A stretch of DNA of 59,289 nucleotides from positions 1 through 59,289 of the IMG/VR virus record IMGVR_UViG_3300045120_000279; one strand, written 5' to 3'. This stretch comes from a virus. Position 1 is the stretch's first letter. Each line of letters starts with the position of its first letter. Shown one piece after another: positions 47,603-56,171 of this stretch. Position numbers and translations under genes: made by a program. The notes under the pieces were generated by a model. It was not told the origin of the DNA, ran no database searches, and saw only the letters and a list, made by a program, of their open reading frames with translations.

Positions 47603-50032
47603 ATGAAGTTCAAAGACCCGGCCCAGGTGGACAGCATCTGCTGGCAAATGCGTCAATCGGACTACCCTCGGGGCAAGAACCGCGCGCTGATCAATAACCT
47701 CTTCAACGGCGTGCCGCCCTATTCGGAAGACGAGGCCCTGGCCAACAACATCAGCGTAAACGTCAACGACCTTTCCTCCACCCGCGTTGGTCACGAGTCC
47801 CGCACCCAGTTCTACCAAGCCTTTCAGAAACCCGGAAATTTCTTCACCTGCCGCACGGACACCGGCGCTACGCACAAGCGGTCTGTTTATGGCACCATCG
47901 TGACCAAGGAGGTCAACCGGATCATGAAGCGGTCGCTTCCTTACATGGAGACGATGCGCTCCAAGTTTGCGATGGACGTGCTGCATGGCATTTCCCCGGC
48001 CGGCTTCCGTGACTCCAAACGCTGGCGCCCGGACGCGCTGGCCATCGAGGACGTGTTCGTGCCCGCCAAGACGCTCCTCTCCATGGAGAACCTGCCCTTC
48101 TTCGCCATCCGCAAGACCTTCACTGCTCCCGAACTGATCAAGCTCACCAACAAGGCTGTGGCTGATCCGGGCTGGAACATGCCCATGGTGCGCGACTGCA
48201 TCAAGTGGATCGACAAGGAGTCCATGGCCCTGATGGGCGCGAACTGGCCCGACGTGTGGTCGCCGGAAAAGGTGAACGAGCGCGTCAAGGGCGACGGCGG
48301 GTTTTACATTGGTGATGCGGTAGCCACCATCAGCGCATTCGACTTTTACTTCTGGTCGGACGAGGGCGGCAAGGAAGGCTGGCGGAGGCGCATGATCCTT
48401 GACTACTGGGATTCACCGGCGGCCGGTGGCGCGGAACTGACCGCCAAGACCGACGACTTCTTCTCCGGCTCCAAGGGACGTTTCCTCTACAACCCGGGCG
48501 AGCGCGTGTTCGCCACTGAGATCGCGCAGATCATCAACTGGCAGTTCGCTGACCTGTCGGCCGTGGCGCCGTTCCAGTATCACTCAGTTCGGTCACTGGG
48601 CTTCCTGCTCTACGCCGTCTGTCACCTGCAAAACCGGATGCGCTGCAAGTTCAGCGAGTCGGTCTTCGAGCAGATGCTCGTCTACTTTCGGATCAAGTCG
48701 GGTGACGACGCCCAGCGCGCGCTCAAGGTGGACCTGATCAACCGTGGGTTCATCGACGACACCATCGACTTCGTGCCGGCCAACATGCGCTACCAGATCA
48801 ACGCGCAGCTGGTCGAGCTGGGGCTCCAGGAGAACAAGAACATCATCTCGCAGAACTCCGCCTCCTACACGGCGGACAACGGCTCCACGCGAGGCAACGT
48901 CGAGAAGACCAAGTTCGAGGTGATGGCCGAGACCACCGCCATGACCAGCCTCGTCTCCGCCGGGTTGCAGCAGGCTTACGCTTACCAGCTGCCGGAATAC
49001 CGGGAGAGCTTCCGCCGGTTCACCATCAGGGGCTCACCTGACCCGGAGGTCCGTCAGTTCCAATCCAACTGCATTCGCCAGGGCGTGCCGCAGAACATTC
49101 TCTACAACCCGGAGTGTTGGGACCTGGAGCCCGAGCGCACCATGGGGGCCGGCAACAAGACCATGGAGATGGCCATTGCGCAGCAGCTCATGCAGGCTCG
49201 TAATCTTTACGACCCGGAAGCTCAGCGCCTTATTCTGCGCGACTTCACCCTGGCGGTGACGGAAGACCCCGCGCGAGCCCAGTCTTACGTGCCCGACAGT
49301 GTTGCCAAGATCACCGACTCCGTCCACGACGCGCAGCTGGCGGCCGGGACCCTGATGCAGGGCCTGCCGGTGGATGTGAAGTCCGGGATGAACCATGTGG
49401 AATACGTGGACACCCTGCTCCACTCGCTGGTCACGCTGGTGCAGCAGCCGGTGCCGCCGACGCCCGAGCGGATCAATGGTCTGAACATGATCGCCAACAA
49501 CATTGCTGGCCACCTCCAGATCATCGCGCAGAACCCGGAGGAGAAGCAGCGGGTCACGCAGTATCAGCAGCAGCTCTCCAAGGTCATGAACGCCGTGAAG
49601 GCCATGACGCAGAAGATGCAGGAGGCCCAGAAGGCCCAGGGCGGCGGTCAGGACCCCGAGACCCAGGGCAAGGTGCAGTCCATGCTCATTCAAGCCAAGG
49701 CCAAGGCGGAGTCCGGCGCCACCGCTCACGCGCAGAAAACGGCGCAGCGGCAGATTCAGTTCGAGATGGAGGAGAAGCGCAAGCAGGAGGCCTTCGACAT
49801 CGAGAAGCGGCGCGGCATGCTGGAGGCCGGTCACGAGTTCGGCAAGTCGCACATCGAGCATCAGCACGACCTGGCTCTTCGGAATTCCGAGGCCCAGGCC
49901 GAGCTGGAACACCAGAAGGCGCTGGACGAGCAGGCGCTGGAGTCGCAGAAGAAGGCCGACGAGCAGAAGATCATCACCGCCAAGAAGGCCGCTGCCGCCA
50001 AGCCCAAACCCGCTGCCAAGAAAAAGAAGTGA
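47603..50032 (+). CDS. Portal protein
   Basis: 809 residues. The 450-residue N-terminal body and 130-residue helical region fit podoviral portals: SRTQFYQAFQKPG, KFAMDVLHGISPAGFRDS, then IIAQNPEEKQRVTQYQQQLS. The last 140 residues are a Glu/Lys/Gln coiled coil that contains LRNSEAQAEL. It lies before scaffold and capsid genes. It forms the dodecameric channel at the unique vertex and is the docking point for the terminase. Confidence 0.8.
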   Translation: MKFKDPAQVDSICWQMRQSDYPRGKNRALINNLFNGVPPYSEDEALANNISVNVNDLSSTRVGHESRTQFYQAFQKPGNFFTCRTDTGATHKRSVYGTIVTKEVNRIMKRSLPYMETMRSKFAMDVLHGISPAGFRDSKRWRPDALAIEDVFVPAKTLLSMENLPFFAIRKTFTAPELIKLTNKAVADPGWNMPMVRDCIKWIDKESMALMGANWPDVWSPEKVNERVKGDGGFYIGDAVATISAFDFYFWSDEGGKEGWRRRMILDYWDSPAAGGAELTAKTDDFFSGSKGRFLYNPGERVFATEIAQIINWQFADLSAVAPFQYHSVRSLGFLLYAVCHLQNRMRCKFSESVFEQMLVYFRIKSGDDAQRALKVDLINRGFIDDTIDFVPANMRYQINAQLVELGLQENKNIISQNSASYTADNGSTRGNVEKTKFEVMAETTAMTSLVSAGLQQAYAYQLPEYRESFRRFTIRGSPDPEVRQFQSNCIRQGVPQNILYNPECWDLEPERTMGAGNKTMEMAIAQQLMQARNLYDPEAQRLILRDFTLAVTEDPARAQSYVPDSVAKITDSVHDAQLAAGTLMQGLPVDVKSGMNHVEYVDTLLHSLVTLVQQPVPPTPERINGLNMIANNIAGHLQIIAQNPEEKQRVTQYQQQLSKVMNAVKAMTQKMQEAQKAQGGGQDPETQGKVQSMLIQAKAKAESGATAHAQKTAQRQIQFEMEEKRKQEAFDIEKRRGMLEAGHEFGKSHIEHQHDLALRNSEAQAELEHQKALDEQALESQKKADEQKIITAKKAAAAKPKPAAKKKK

Positions 50033-50069
50033 CAACCGGATTCCGAGGCTGTAAGCATGTTCAGCAAAT

Positions 50070-50372
50070 ATGGCTGATAAACCATCGGCAGTTGTAAACC
50101 CGACACCTCGGCAGAAGTTCCAAACCATTCCGAGCACCGTCAGTGCGCACCGGGAGCTGATGCAGAACCCGCAGCTCAACTTCTCCATCGACATGGCCTT
50201 GATGGAGATGCAACGGCGGCAGGCCAACGTGGCGGACAAGGACGTGACCGGAGCGGCCACGAACCATTTCAAGATTCAAGGCGCCCTGGAGTTCGTAGAA
50301 ATCCTTCGCCACCTCGGCGAGACCGCCACCCTCCCACCACGGCAAACCCAAACCCAACAACTCAAATACTGA
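50070..50372 (+). CDS. Hypothetical morphogenesis protein, 100 aa
   Basis: 100 residues, helical and polar (AHRELMQNPQLNFSIDMALM; HFKIQGALEFVEILRHLGE). It lies between portal and scaffold genes, a position sometimes taken by small head proteins. No motif. Confidence 0.55.
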   Translation: MADKPSAVVNPTPRQKFQTIPSTVSAHRELMQNPQLNFSIDMALMEMQRRQANVADKDVTGAATNHFKIQGALEFVEILRHLGETATLPPRQTQTQQLKY

Positions 50373-50373
50373 T

Positions 50374-51789
50374 ATGGCCGACGTAGTCTTAGCTCCCGCA
50401 CCCAACATTGTTAATCAGCCGACCGGAACTCCACGCGGCACGCTGCCGCCCTCCGGTGGTGAGATTAAGCTGTCATCCATGATGGGCCGCGCGGCAGCCG
50501 CGCCGGCTCCTACCGCCACGCCGCCGGCCCCGGCGACCGCTGTCCGTCCGCCGGTGACCACACCGCCTGTGCAGGTCCATGACGACGGCAAGAAGTCCTC
50601 GGAGAAAATGTTCGAGCGCCTACGCGCTACAGGAAAAGACACCAATGACCGCACCGCACCAAAACCGCAGACCGCCAAGGCCCCCGACGCATTACCACCA
50701 GCAACAGCAGTGGCTCCGGCAGAGGAGGGCGATGAACTTACCGCCACTGCTCCTGCCGCCGTTCTTCCCGGATCAGAAGGGGCCGCCAAACCCGGTGAAG
50801 CCGTCACACCTCCCGAGGTAGCTGGTGAAAAGAAAAAGGGTGTAAACCCGTGGCATAAGATCAAGGAGCACGAGGCCACCCTCAAGCAGCGGGATGCCGA
50901 GCTGGCCGACCTGCGCCAGCGCGTGCAGGACCCAGAGGCCCACAAAAAGGAATTTGAACGGCTGTCCAAGATCGAGAAGCGCAACCAGGAGCTGGAGGAG
51001 CAGATCAAGTTCGTGGACTACTCCAAGAGTGCCGAGTTCACCGAGAAATACCAGAAGCCCTACGAGGAGTCATGGAAGCGCGCCATGGCCGAGCTGGGTG
51101 ACCTGACCATCGACGACGGCGCGGGCAGGGAGCGCCCCATGAATGTGAATGACCTCATGGAGTTGGTGAACATGCCCATCAAGGATGCCAAGGAGTCCGC
51201 CGAGCTTCTGTTCGGTGGCATGGCGCCGGAGGTCATGGCCTACCGCAAGGAGATCAAGGGGCTGTTCGAGCAGCAGAAGAAGGCGTTGGATGATGCCAAG
51301 AAATCCGGCGTTGAGATGTCCGCCAAGCAGACGGCTGAGCAGGCCCGGCACATGGAAGAGATGAATCAGATGTCCATGCGGGAGTGGGAGAGCTACAACA
51401 AGTCCATCCTGGAAAACCCGCAGACCGGCCACTATTTCAAGCCCGTGGAGGGCGACGAGGACCTAAACACCCGACTCAACAAGGGCTGGGCGTTCGTGGA
51501 CGAGACCGCCAAGATGAACCTGAGCGACCCGAAGCTCACGCGGGAGCAGCGCGCGGAGGCTATCCGCCGGCATGCGTCCGTGCGGGCCCGCGCGGCGGCC
51601 TTCGGGGCCATGCGACTGCGCGACGAGCGGCACGTCGCCCGCATCAAGGAGTTGGAGGCCAAGCTGGGCCAGTATGAGGAGACCGTGCCCGACTTTACCG
51701 GCCGGGGAGCCGCTGCACCTCCGTCCATGGTCACTGGAAATGGCGGCATGGGCGGGCTCATGAGCCGGCTCAACAAGCGCGCCAAATAG
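50374..51789 (+). CDS. Scaffolding protein (candidate)
   Basis: 471 residues. The N-terminal 170 are Pro/Ala/Thr-rich and disordered. From about residue 170 a long coiled coil begins (EHEATLKQRDAELADLRQRV; RNQELEEQIKFVDYSKS), followed by helical segments to the basic end (GLMSRLNKRAK). Such a charged, coiled-coil protein with a basic C-terminus between portal and capsid is typical of podoviral scaffolds. Its stop codon is followed directly by a 22-bp palindrome. Confidence 0.7.
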   Translation: MADVVLAPAPNIVNQPTGTPRGTLPPSGGEIKLSSMMGRAAAAPAPTATPPAPATAVRPPVTTPPVQVHDDGKKSSEKMFERLRATGKDTNDRTAPKPQTAKAPDALPPATAVAPAEEGDELTATAPAAVLPGSEGAAKPGEAVTPPEVAGEKKKGVNPWHKIKEHEATLKQRDAELADLRQRVQDPEAHKKEFERLSKIEKRNQELEEQIKFVDYSKSAEFTEKYQKPYEESWKRAMAELGDLTIDDGAGRERPMNVNDLMELVNMPIKDAKESAELLFGGMAPEVMAYRKEIKGLFEQQKKALDDAKKSGVEMSAKQTAEQARHMEEMNQMSMREWESYNKSILENPQTGHYFKPVEGDEDLNTRLNKGWAFVDETAKMNLSDPKLTREQRAEAIRRHASVRARAAAFGAMRLRDERHVARIKELEAKLGQYEETVPDFTGRGAAAPPSMVTGNGGMGGLMSRLNKRAK

Positions 51790-51811
51790 CTACCTCGGAA
51801 TTCCGAGGTAG
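51790..51811. repeat. Dispersed palindrome, 22-bp copy after scaffold stop
   Basis: Arms CTACCTCGG and CCGAGGTAG around AATT, starting at the base after the scaffold stop codon. A second hairpin with a T-tract follows at 51825. Confidence 0.95.
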
Positions 51812-51824
51812 GAATTCATTGTTT

Positions 51825-51857
51825 GACAGATAGGCCAGCGGTGGTCTATCTGTCTTT
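51825..51857 (+). terminator. Rho-independent terminator before capsid gene
   Basis: Arms GACAGATAG and CTATCTGTC with an extra inner CCA/TGG pairing, then TTT. It ends the scaffold transcript and insulates the capsid gene. Just downstream, the inverted repeat CGTTGAC/GTCAACG (51859-51876) may be an operator. Confidence 0.75.
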
Positions 51858-52025
51858 CCGTTGACACCCGTCAACGTGGACAGTTGGGAGTCTAGTTCCA
51901 ACCAGCCGACCGCTGCTTAGGTCGCCCGGCGGGCTATAAGCGCCAAATCCAGAGTCCGAACGCCTGCGCATTGGCGCATAGCGACGACGGCCTCGAACCG
52001 AAAACAATTTCCGTAATACAAAAAT
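51858..52025 (+). promoter_or_regulatory. Capsid-gene leader and probable promoter
   Basis: About 170 bases. Contains the inverted repeat CGTTGAC/GTCAACG (51859-51876), which includes TTGACA, a TATAAG at about 51935, a small hairpin TGCGC/GCGCA (51965-51978), and an A-rich stretch before the start. There is no Shine-Dalgarno sequence before the capsid start, which is unusual for such a highly expressed gene. Exact promoter not resolved. Confidence 0.4.
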
Positions 52026-53486
52026 ATGAGTTGCCCTGCTGGCCAAATCATCCAAGCCTGCGATTTTCCGCAGTTCCTTGTCGATGAAACGCCGCGTTTC
52101 GACGAGCTGATCATGGAGGACATTCGTCCGACAGACGGCTGGATTCTGAATGTCGGCACTGGGACGACCCCCATGGGGACGCCCGTTGAAATCACCCAGG
52201 ACCGCTTCCGCTCTGTGTGGCCCAACACCACCAAGGTCTGGAACCGCGTTCAAGGGAACGGACCTGGTTGCGATGGCAACTATTGTGATCCGACCGACAA
52301 CAAAATCGGTTGGGGTGCTGATCGGCTGACTTACTATGCCGAACAACAGGTCTGGTCCACGCCCCTGATCTGCTACGACCAGGACATGCACGTGACCCAG
52401 GCCGAGCAGCATCTGGCCCAGATCATCAGCGAAATCCTCCGCCCGGCCACCATTGCGGTGTCCAGCAACTTCCTGCGCAAGCGGGCTCTGTTGTGGGCCA
52501 AGTATCGCCACATGGCCAACGCGCTCCTCTCCAACTTCAGCTTCCAGTGGCAGACCGCTGGCACACTGAACGACGAGGAAATCTACTTCGACACCTCCGC
52601 CGCGCCCACGCAGCTGTTCCATCTGGTCCCCCAGATGTTGCAGAACAACTTCTCCAAGTCCATGCGTGAGGGCTATGCCGGGAAGAACCCGTTCAAGGAA
52701 ACCAGTCCGTTCATCGAGCTGGTGACCGACATGGACACCATCTGGTTCCTCGACAAACTCGGCGGTCAGCTTGGCAGTGGTGGCGGGTCCACGCCCAACA
52801 CCGCTTCCAACTGGCGGTTCACGGAGTGGTCCGCCGCCAATGCTTATTGGCGCTATGGCTACTCGGGCCAGATCGGGAACTACATGGCCCGCATGGACGA
52901 GATGGGTCTGCGGTTCAACTACGTCACCGACCTCGGCGCGGGTGCGCACGGCGGCAACGGGAACCGGTATCGCTACCAGATCGTGCTCCCCTACACCAAC
53001 GGTCCCACGACCGGTGCAGGTGGTGCGTCGGGCATCGGTTCCAACGTCAATCCGTATTTCGACACGGCCCAGTTTGCGATCAGCTTCCAGTGGCACAAAA
53101 AGGCCATGGAACTCTTGGTCCCGGATGCGGCGCCGCTCAATCCGGAGATGCCGTTCAGCCACCGGGACTTCGGCGGCAAGTGGCAGTTCCAGATGAACAA
53201 CCTCGGCGCGGATGCGTCGGGCGCGGTCATCAACAACGCCTGGGGCAACAAGGGTCGCTTTGCGGCGTGGTTCAAGTATTACGTCCGGCCGCTGCACTAC
53301 GAGTTCGCTCGTGTGTATTTCCACAAGCGTGAACAGTTCTGCATCCCGCAGATCGACGTGTGCTCCGCCTCCCCGGGTTACCCGGCGCAGAGCTACAACA
53401 GCGCCAATGCGGTTTGCCCGGCTGGTTCGGGCACGTATGGCACTGGCGTTCCGACTGGCAGCCAGGACGGCCCGATCACGGGCTAG
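52026..53486 (+). CDS. Major capsid protein
   Basis: 486 residues. Its position directly after scaffold, flanking terminators and an independent leader fit the most abundant head protein. The sequence is mixed alpha/beta, rich in aromatic residues (WRFTEWSAANAYWRYGYS), with an N-terminal Cys motif (SCPAGQIIQACDFPQF) and Gly-rich loops. The HK97 fold is assumed from context; I cannot see a family-specific motif. Confidence 0.75.
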   Translation: MSCPAGQIIQACDFPQFLVDETPRFDELIMEDIRPTDGWILNVGTGTTPMGTPVEITQDRFRSVWPNTTKVWNRVQGNGPGCDGNYCDPTDNKIGWGADRLTYYAEQQVWSTPLICYDQDMHVTQAEQHLAQIISEILRPATIAVSSNFLRKRALLWAKYRHMANALLSNFSFQWQTAGTLNDEEIYFDTSAAPTQLFHLVPQMLQNNFSKSMREGYAGKNPFKETSPFIELVTDMDTIWFLDKLGGQLGSGGGSTPNTASNWRFTEWSAANAYWRYGYSGQIGNYMARMDEMGLRFNYVTDLGAGAHGGNGNRYRYQIVLPYTNGPTTGAGGASGIGSNVNPYFDTAQFAISFQWHKKAMELLVPDAAPLNPEMPFSHRDFGGKWQFQMNNLGADASGAVINNAWGNKGRFAAWFKYYVRPLHYEFARVYFHKREQFCIPQIDVCSASPGYPAQSYNSANAVCPAGSGTYGTGVPTGSQDGPITG

Positions 53487-53512
53487 GCAGTTTGGTGTGG
53501 GTTACTGGGTTC

Positions 53513-53546
53513 ATCCGCCCCGGTCTAAATGGCCGGGGCGGATTTT
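53513..53546 (+). terminator. Rho-independent terminator after capsid gene
   Basis: Arms ATCCGCCCCGG and CCGGGGCGGAT (eleven pairs) with a nine-base loop, followed by TTTT. It lies 26 bases after the capsid stop and partly overlaps the leader of the next gene, so some read-through is likely. Confidence 0.8.
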
Positions 53547-53561
53547 CCGGAGAACAAACGT

Positions 53562-53831
53562 ATGCCAGACTATTTCAGCGACAATCACGGCGACAACGAC
53601 GGAGACGAGTCGGTCCCCGCAGTTGCAGGGACGGAAGCGCCCGAGGGTGCTCCGAACGACGACCAGCCCGCCAGTCAGGTGGCGCTGTTACCCATGGATT
53701 TCTTCGGAGGCAAGGACCTCCAACCCGGTCACACCTGCAAGGTGAAGATCGAGAAGGTCCTCGACGACCAGGTTCAGGTGAGCTATGTCGGCGAGGAAGG
53801 TGGCGGTGGCAGTTACGACATGATGGAATAA
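53562..53831 (+). CDS. Acidic small protein, 89 aa
   Basis: 89 residues from the ATG at 53562, with GGAG upstream. N-terminal half acidic and disordered (DNHGDNDGDESVPAV). The C-terminal part (HTCKVKIEKVLDDQVQVSYV) is beta-like. Possibly a head decoration protein; unknown. Confidence 0.55.
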   Translation: MPDYFSDNHGDNDGDESVPAVAGTEAPEGAPNDDQPASQVALLPMDFFGGKDLQPGHTCKVKIEKVLDDQVQVSYVGEEGGGGSYDMME

Positions 53832-53834
53832 AAT

Positions 53835-54716
53835 ATGGCCGCAATTCCTACCAACACTCTGCTGGGAGAGGTTCAGTGCTACGCCTGCTTTGGCGGCAGC
53901 ATCCCCCAGCTTTTGGAACTGGCGCTTCTGCGCCGCAAACTTCTGGCCATCACGCCTACCGCCGATGTCAGCGCGGGCGCGCTGTTGGAATACTCGAAGT
54001 GCTACGCCTGCTATGGCGCGAGCATCATGCAGCTTTTGAAGCTGGCCCTGCTGGACCAGATTGCCAATCCCACTTCAGCGGGGCTCGTTGAATCTGGACT
54101 GGCGTTGATCAGTCAGGCCGGTTCTTCAGCCACAGTGATCACACCCACGTTTCAGCCGACGGCTAATGCGCTGGTGCTGGCCTTTGTCAGCAACGGCGCG
54201 GTGGGTGGCGTGGCGGTGACTTCCATCGCCGGCAACGGCTTGACCTGGGTGAAGGTGAACAACACCACGGGTGGCGGGACCGGCGCGGCCAACATGGAAG
54301 TCTGGCGCGCCATGGGGGCAGCTCCGACCTCTGGCGCTGCCACGGTGACCTTCGCTGGAGCGGTGACCAATGCAATCGTGAGGGTGGTCCAAGTCACCGG
54401 CGCGGACACCTCAGGCACCAACGGCAGCGGCGCCATCGTGCAGTCGGGTGTGGCCAACAGCGTGGGCGCCACCAATCCAACCGTGAACCTGGCGGCCCTC
54501 AGCGCGACCGGCCGCAACGGTGTGTTCGGCGCGGTCAACAGCAACGTCAGCGGCAGCGTCCCGGAAGCGGGCTGGTCCAAGGACTTCGACACCAGCATTG
54601 CCACCTCCATTTCGGTGATGGTTTACCAGCTGCGCAGCACGGATAACACGGTGGTCATCACGCAGGCGTCGGCGCAATACGCCATGGTCGCCTTTGAAGT
54701 GAAAGCGAGTGCATAA
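53835..54716 (+). CDS. Minor structural protein with CYACxG motif pair
   Basis: 293 residues. Two copies of a short motif at the N-terminus: VQCYACFGGSIPQLLELALL and SKCYACYGASIMQLLKLALL. The remaining 220 residues are Thr/Ser/Ala/Gly-rich beta sandwich (TANALVLAFVSNGAVGGVA ... VVQVTGADTSG), like a phage-exposed lectin or Ig fold. The next gene is a stand-alone third copy of the motif. Confidence 0.55.
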   Translation: MAAIPTNTLLGEVQCYACFGGSIPQLLELALLRRKLLAITPTADVSAGALLEYSKCYACYGASIMQLLKLALLDQIANPTSAGLVESGLALISQAGSSATVITPTFQPTANALVLAFVSNGAVGGVAVTSIAGNGLTWVKVNNTTGGGTGAANMEVWRAMGAAPTSGAATVTFAGAVTNAIVRVVQVTGADTSGTNGSGAIVQSGVANSVGATNPTVNLAALSATGRNGVFGAVNSNVSGSVPEAGWSKDFDTSIATSISVMVYQLRSTDNTVVITQASAQYAMVAFEVKASA

Positions 54717-54832
54717 TGGCCACCGCTACCAATACTCTGCTGGACTACGCCAAGTGCTACCTGTGCTACGGCACGAGCCTGGACGAGGCGCTGGTGCTGG
54801 CCATGTGGGACATCTATGTGCAGACACCATGA
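54716..54832 (+). CDS. 38-aa protein, third CYxCYG motif copy
   Basis: ATG overlaps the previous stop as TAATG. The 38-residue product (LLDYAKCYLCYGTSLDEALV) repeats the motif found twice at the N-terminus of the preceding protein, without its C-terminal domain. It stops at the ATGA overlap with the next gene. Probably from duplication; it may pair with the larger protein. Confidence 0.6.
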   Translation: MATATNTLLDYAKCYLCYGTSLDEALVLAMWDIYVQTP

Positions 54833-55167
54833 AGAAACTTGCCGTCAGTTTTCTAGTGCTTTTGGTCTTGATCACCAGCAAGGCCGCCGATGTTAAGCTG
54901 GCCTGGGACGTTCCCGTGGCGACGCCGGCGATCACTAATTTTGCGGTTTACACTTCGACGCAGCTGATCACAAATGCGGCCACGGTGCTGCGGACCAACA
55001 TGGTGACGGGGACGAATTCCATCACCATTTCAAATCTCACCTGGAACACGTCATTCAGCTTCGTGGCGGTGAGCCGGGAAGGGACGAACGAGAGCGATTT
55101 CAGCAACCTGGTGCTTTACACAACACCGAAGCTGCCGGCCCCAACCAATTTGCGAATCGGTCCGTGA
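54829..55167 (+). CDS. Secreted fibronectin-III-like protein, 112 aa
   Basis: 112 residues. N-terminal signal peptide (MKKLAVSFLVLLVLITSKA) then a short FN3-like beta sandwich (VKLAWDVPVATPAITNFAVY ... FVAVSREGTNESDFSN). The LAWD...TNFAVY pattern resembles Verrucomicrobiota extracellular FN3 domains. Possible envelope-directed role. It ends as the next gene begins with GTGA. Confidence 0.6.
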   Translation: MKKLAVSFLVLLVLITSKAADVKLAWDVPVATPAITNFAVYTSTQLITNAATVLRTNMVTGTNSITISNLTWNTSFSFVAVSREGTNESDFSNLVLYTTPKLPAPTNLRIGP

Positions 55168-55475
55168 AACTATGGCTGCCACTCCTGGCGCTGCTGGGTG
55201 TGGGTGGCGCTCAGATCGACACCATGCCGCACAGGACGGCAGCCCGCTCGTTGGTGGTGACACCGGTGCCGATGGCGTGGAAGGTGTCCTGGGATTATTC
55301 GGATACAATTCCGGTGGAGTTTGAGGTATGGTCGAGCGTAGATTTGAAGGTGTGGGAACTGGACCGGGTGACCACCAACCGGGAGGCGGTGTTCCTCGCC
55401 CGCCCACAGCAGTTTTTCAAGGTTCGTGCTCGCGCAGACGACAGCTATTCGGATTGGGCAACAGTAAAACAATGA
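55164..55475 (+). CDS. Exported protein, 103 aa
   Basis: 103 residues, GTG start (GTGA overlap). Signal peptide (KLWLPLLALLGVGGAQ). The rest is a beta-rich domain ending FLARPQQFFKVRARADD, a form common in exported Verrucomicrobiota proteins. Lies between the FN3-like protein and the holin; perhaps lysis-related or a surface protein. Confidence 0.55.
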   Translation: MKLWLPLLALLGVGGAQIDTMPHRTAARSLVVTPVPMAWKVSWDYSDTIPVEFEVWSSVDLKVWELDRVTTNREAVFLARPQQFFKVRARADDSYSDWATVKQ

Positions 55476-55765
55476 TGTGGGCAGAACACCCCATAGATCA
55501 GCCTGTGCAACCAGAGGAGATTGCTATTATGAGCGAATCTCACGAGAACTCGGGACTAACGAAGGGTATGAAGACAATCTTGCTCGGGGTGGTTGGCACC
55601 GTCACCTCCCTCACACTCAAGGAGTGGAGTGACTTGGCCTCGGCCCTGGCAGGCATTGGCACTTTCCTGTTCATGATGTTCAAGTGCACTGACTGGCTGA
55701 TAGCGAAAATCATTGCCAAACGTGCCCGGAAACGGAAGACTCGAAGCAAATCCTATGAAGATTAA
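55472..55765 (+). CDS. Holin candidate with two possible starts
   Basis: 97 residues from ATG-ATG at 55472, or 78 from the ATG at 55529, which has a better ribosome site (AGAGGAG). Two hydrophobic segments (GMKTILLGVVGTVTSL and LASALAGIGTFLFMMF) and a very basic C-terminus (KRARKRKTRSKS) fit a class II holin. The two starts differ by a 19-residue acidic segment (HPIDQPVQPEEIAI), reminiscent of holin/antiholin pairs. Confidence 0.6.
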   Translation: MMWAEHPIDQPVQPEEIAIMSESHENSGLTKGMKTILLGVVGTVTSLTLKEWSDLASALAGIGTFLFMMFKCTDWLIAKIIAKRARKRKTRSKSYED

Positions 55766-56171
55766 ATACATCCTCCCTGTCGTAGTCCTGGCTTTGATCC
55801 TGGGCTGCACCACCGCCAAGGTCACGCCCGCCAACCCTGCGACCGGCACGCCGGCCACCACCAACTACATTGTGGACCCGCGCCTCACCACCGTTCTCGA
55901 CACCGGCCACGCTGTGGTCGGGGCTACTTCTGCGATCAACCCCTACGCCGGTCTTCTTGACCTGGGATTGGGAGCCGTGGCGGCTGTAGCCACCTGGTTC
56001 GCCAAGCGCAAGAACGACCAGGCCAAAGGGAGCGCGCTGCTGACCAAGACGGTCATCCAGGGCGTGGAGGCGTCTGGCAGTGCTGAGGCTAAGGCTGCCA
56101 TTGAGAAGCACGCCACGCTGGTGGGAGTCCAGGGTGCGCTGAGCGATCTGGTTTACAACGTCACGAAATAA
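55755..56171 (+). CDS. Lipoprotein, spanin-like candidate
   Basis: 138 residues from the ATG at 55755, overlapping the holin by 11 bases. Signal peptide ending in the lipobox LALILGC, then Thr/Pro-rich sequence. A second hydrophobic segment (GLLDLGLGAVAAVATWF) and a helical end follow. Position next to a holin and the lipobox suggest an outer-membrane spanin-type or lysis accessory protein. No endolysin was recognised nearby. Confidence 0.5.
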   Translation: MKIKYILPVVVLALILGCTTAKVTPANPATGTPATTNYIVDPRLTTVLDTGHAVVGATSAINPYAGLLDLGLGAVAAVATWFAKRKNDQAKGSALLTKTVIQGVEASGSAEAKAAIEKHATLVGVQGALSDLVYNVTK

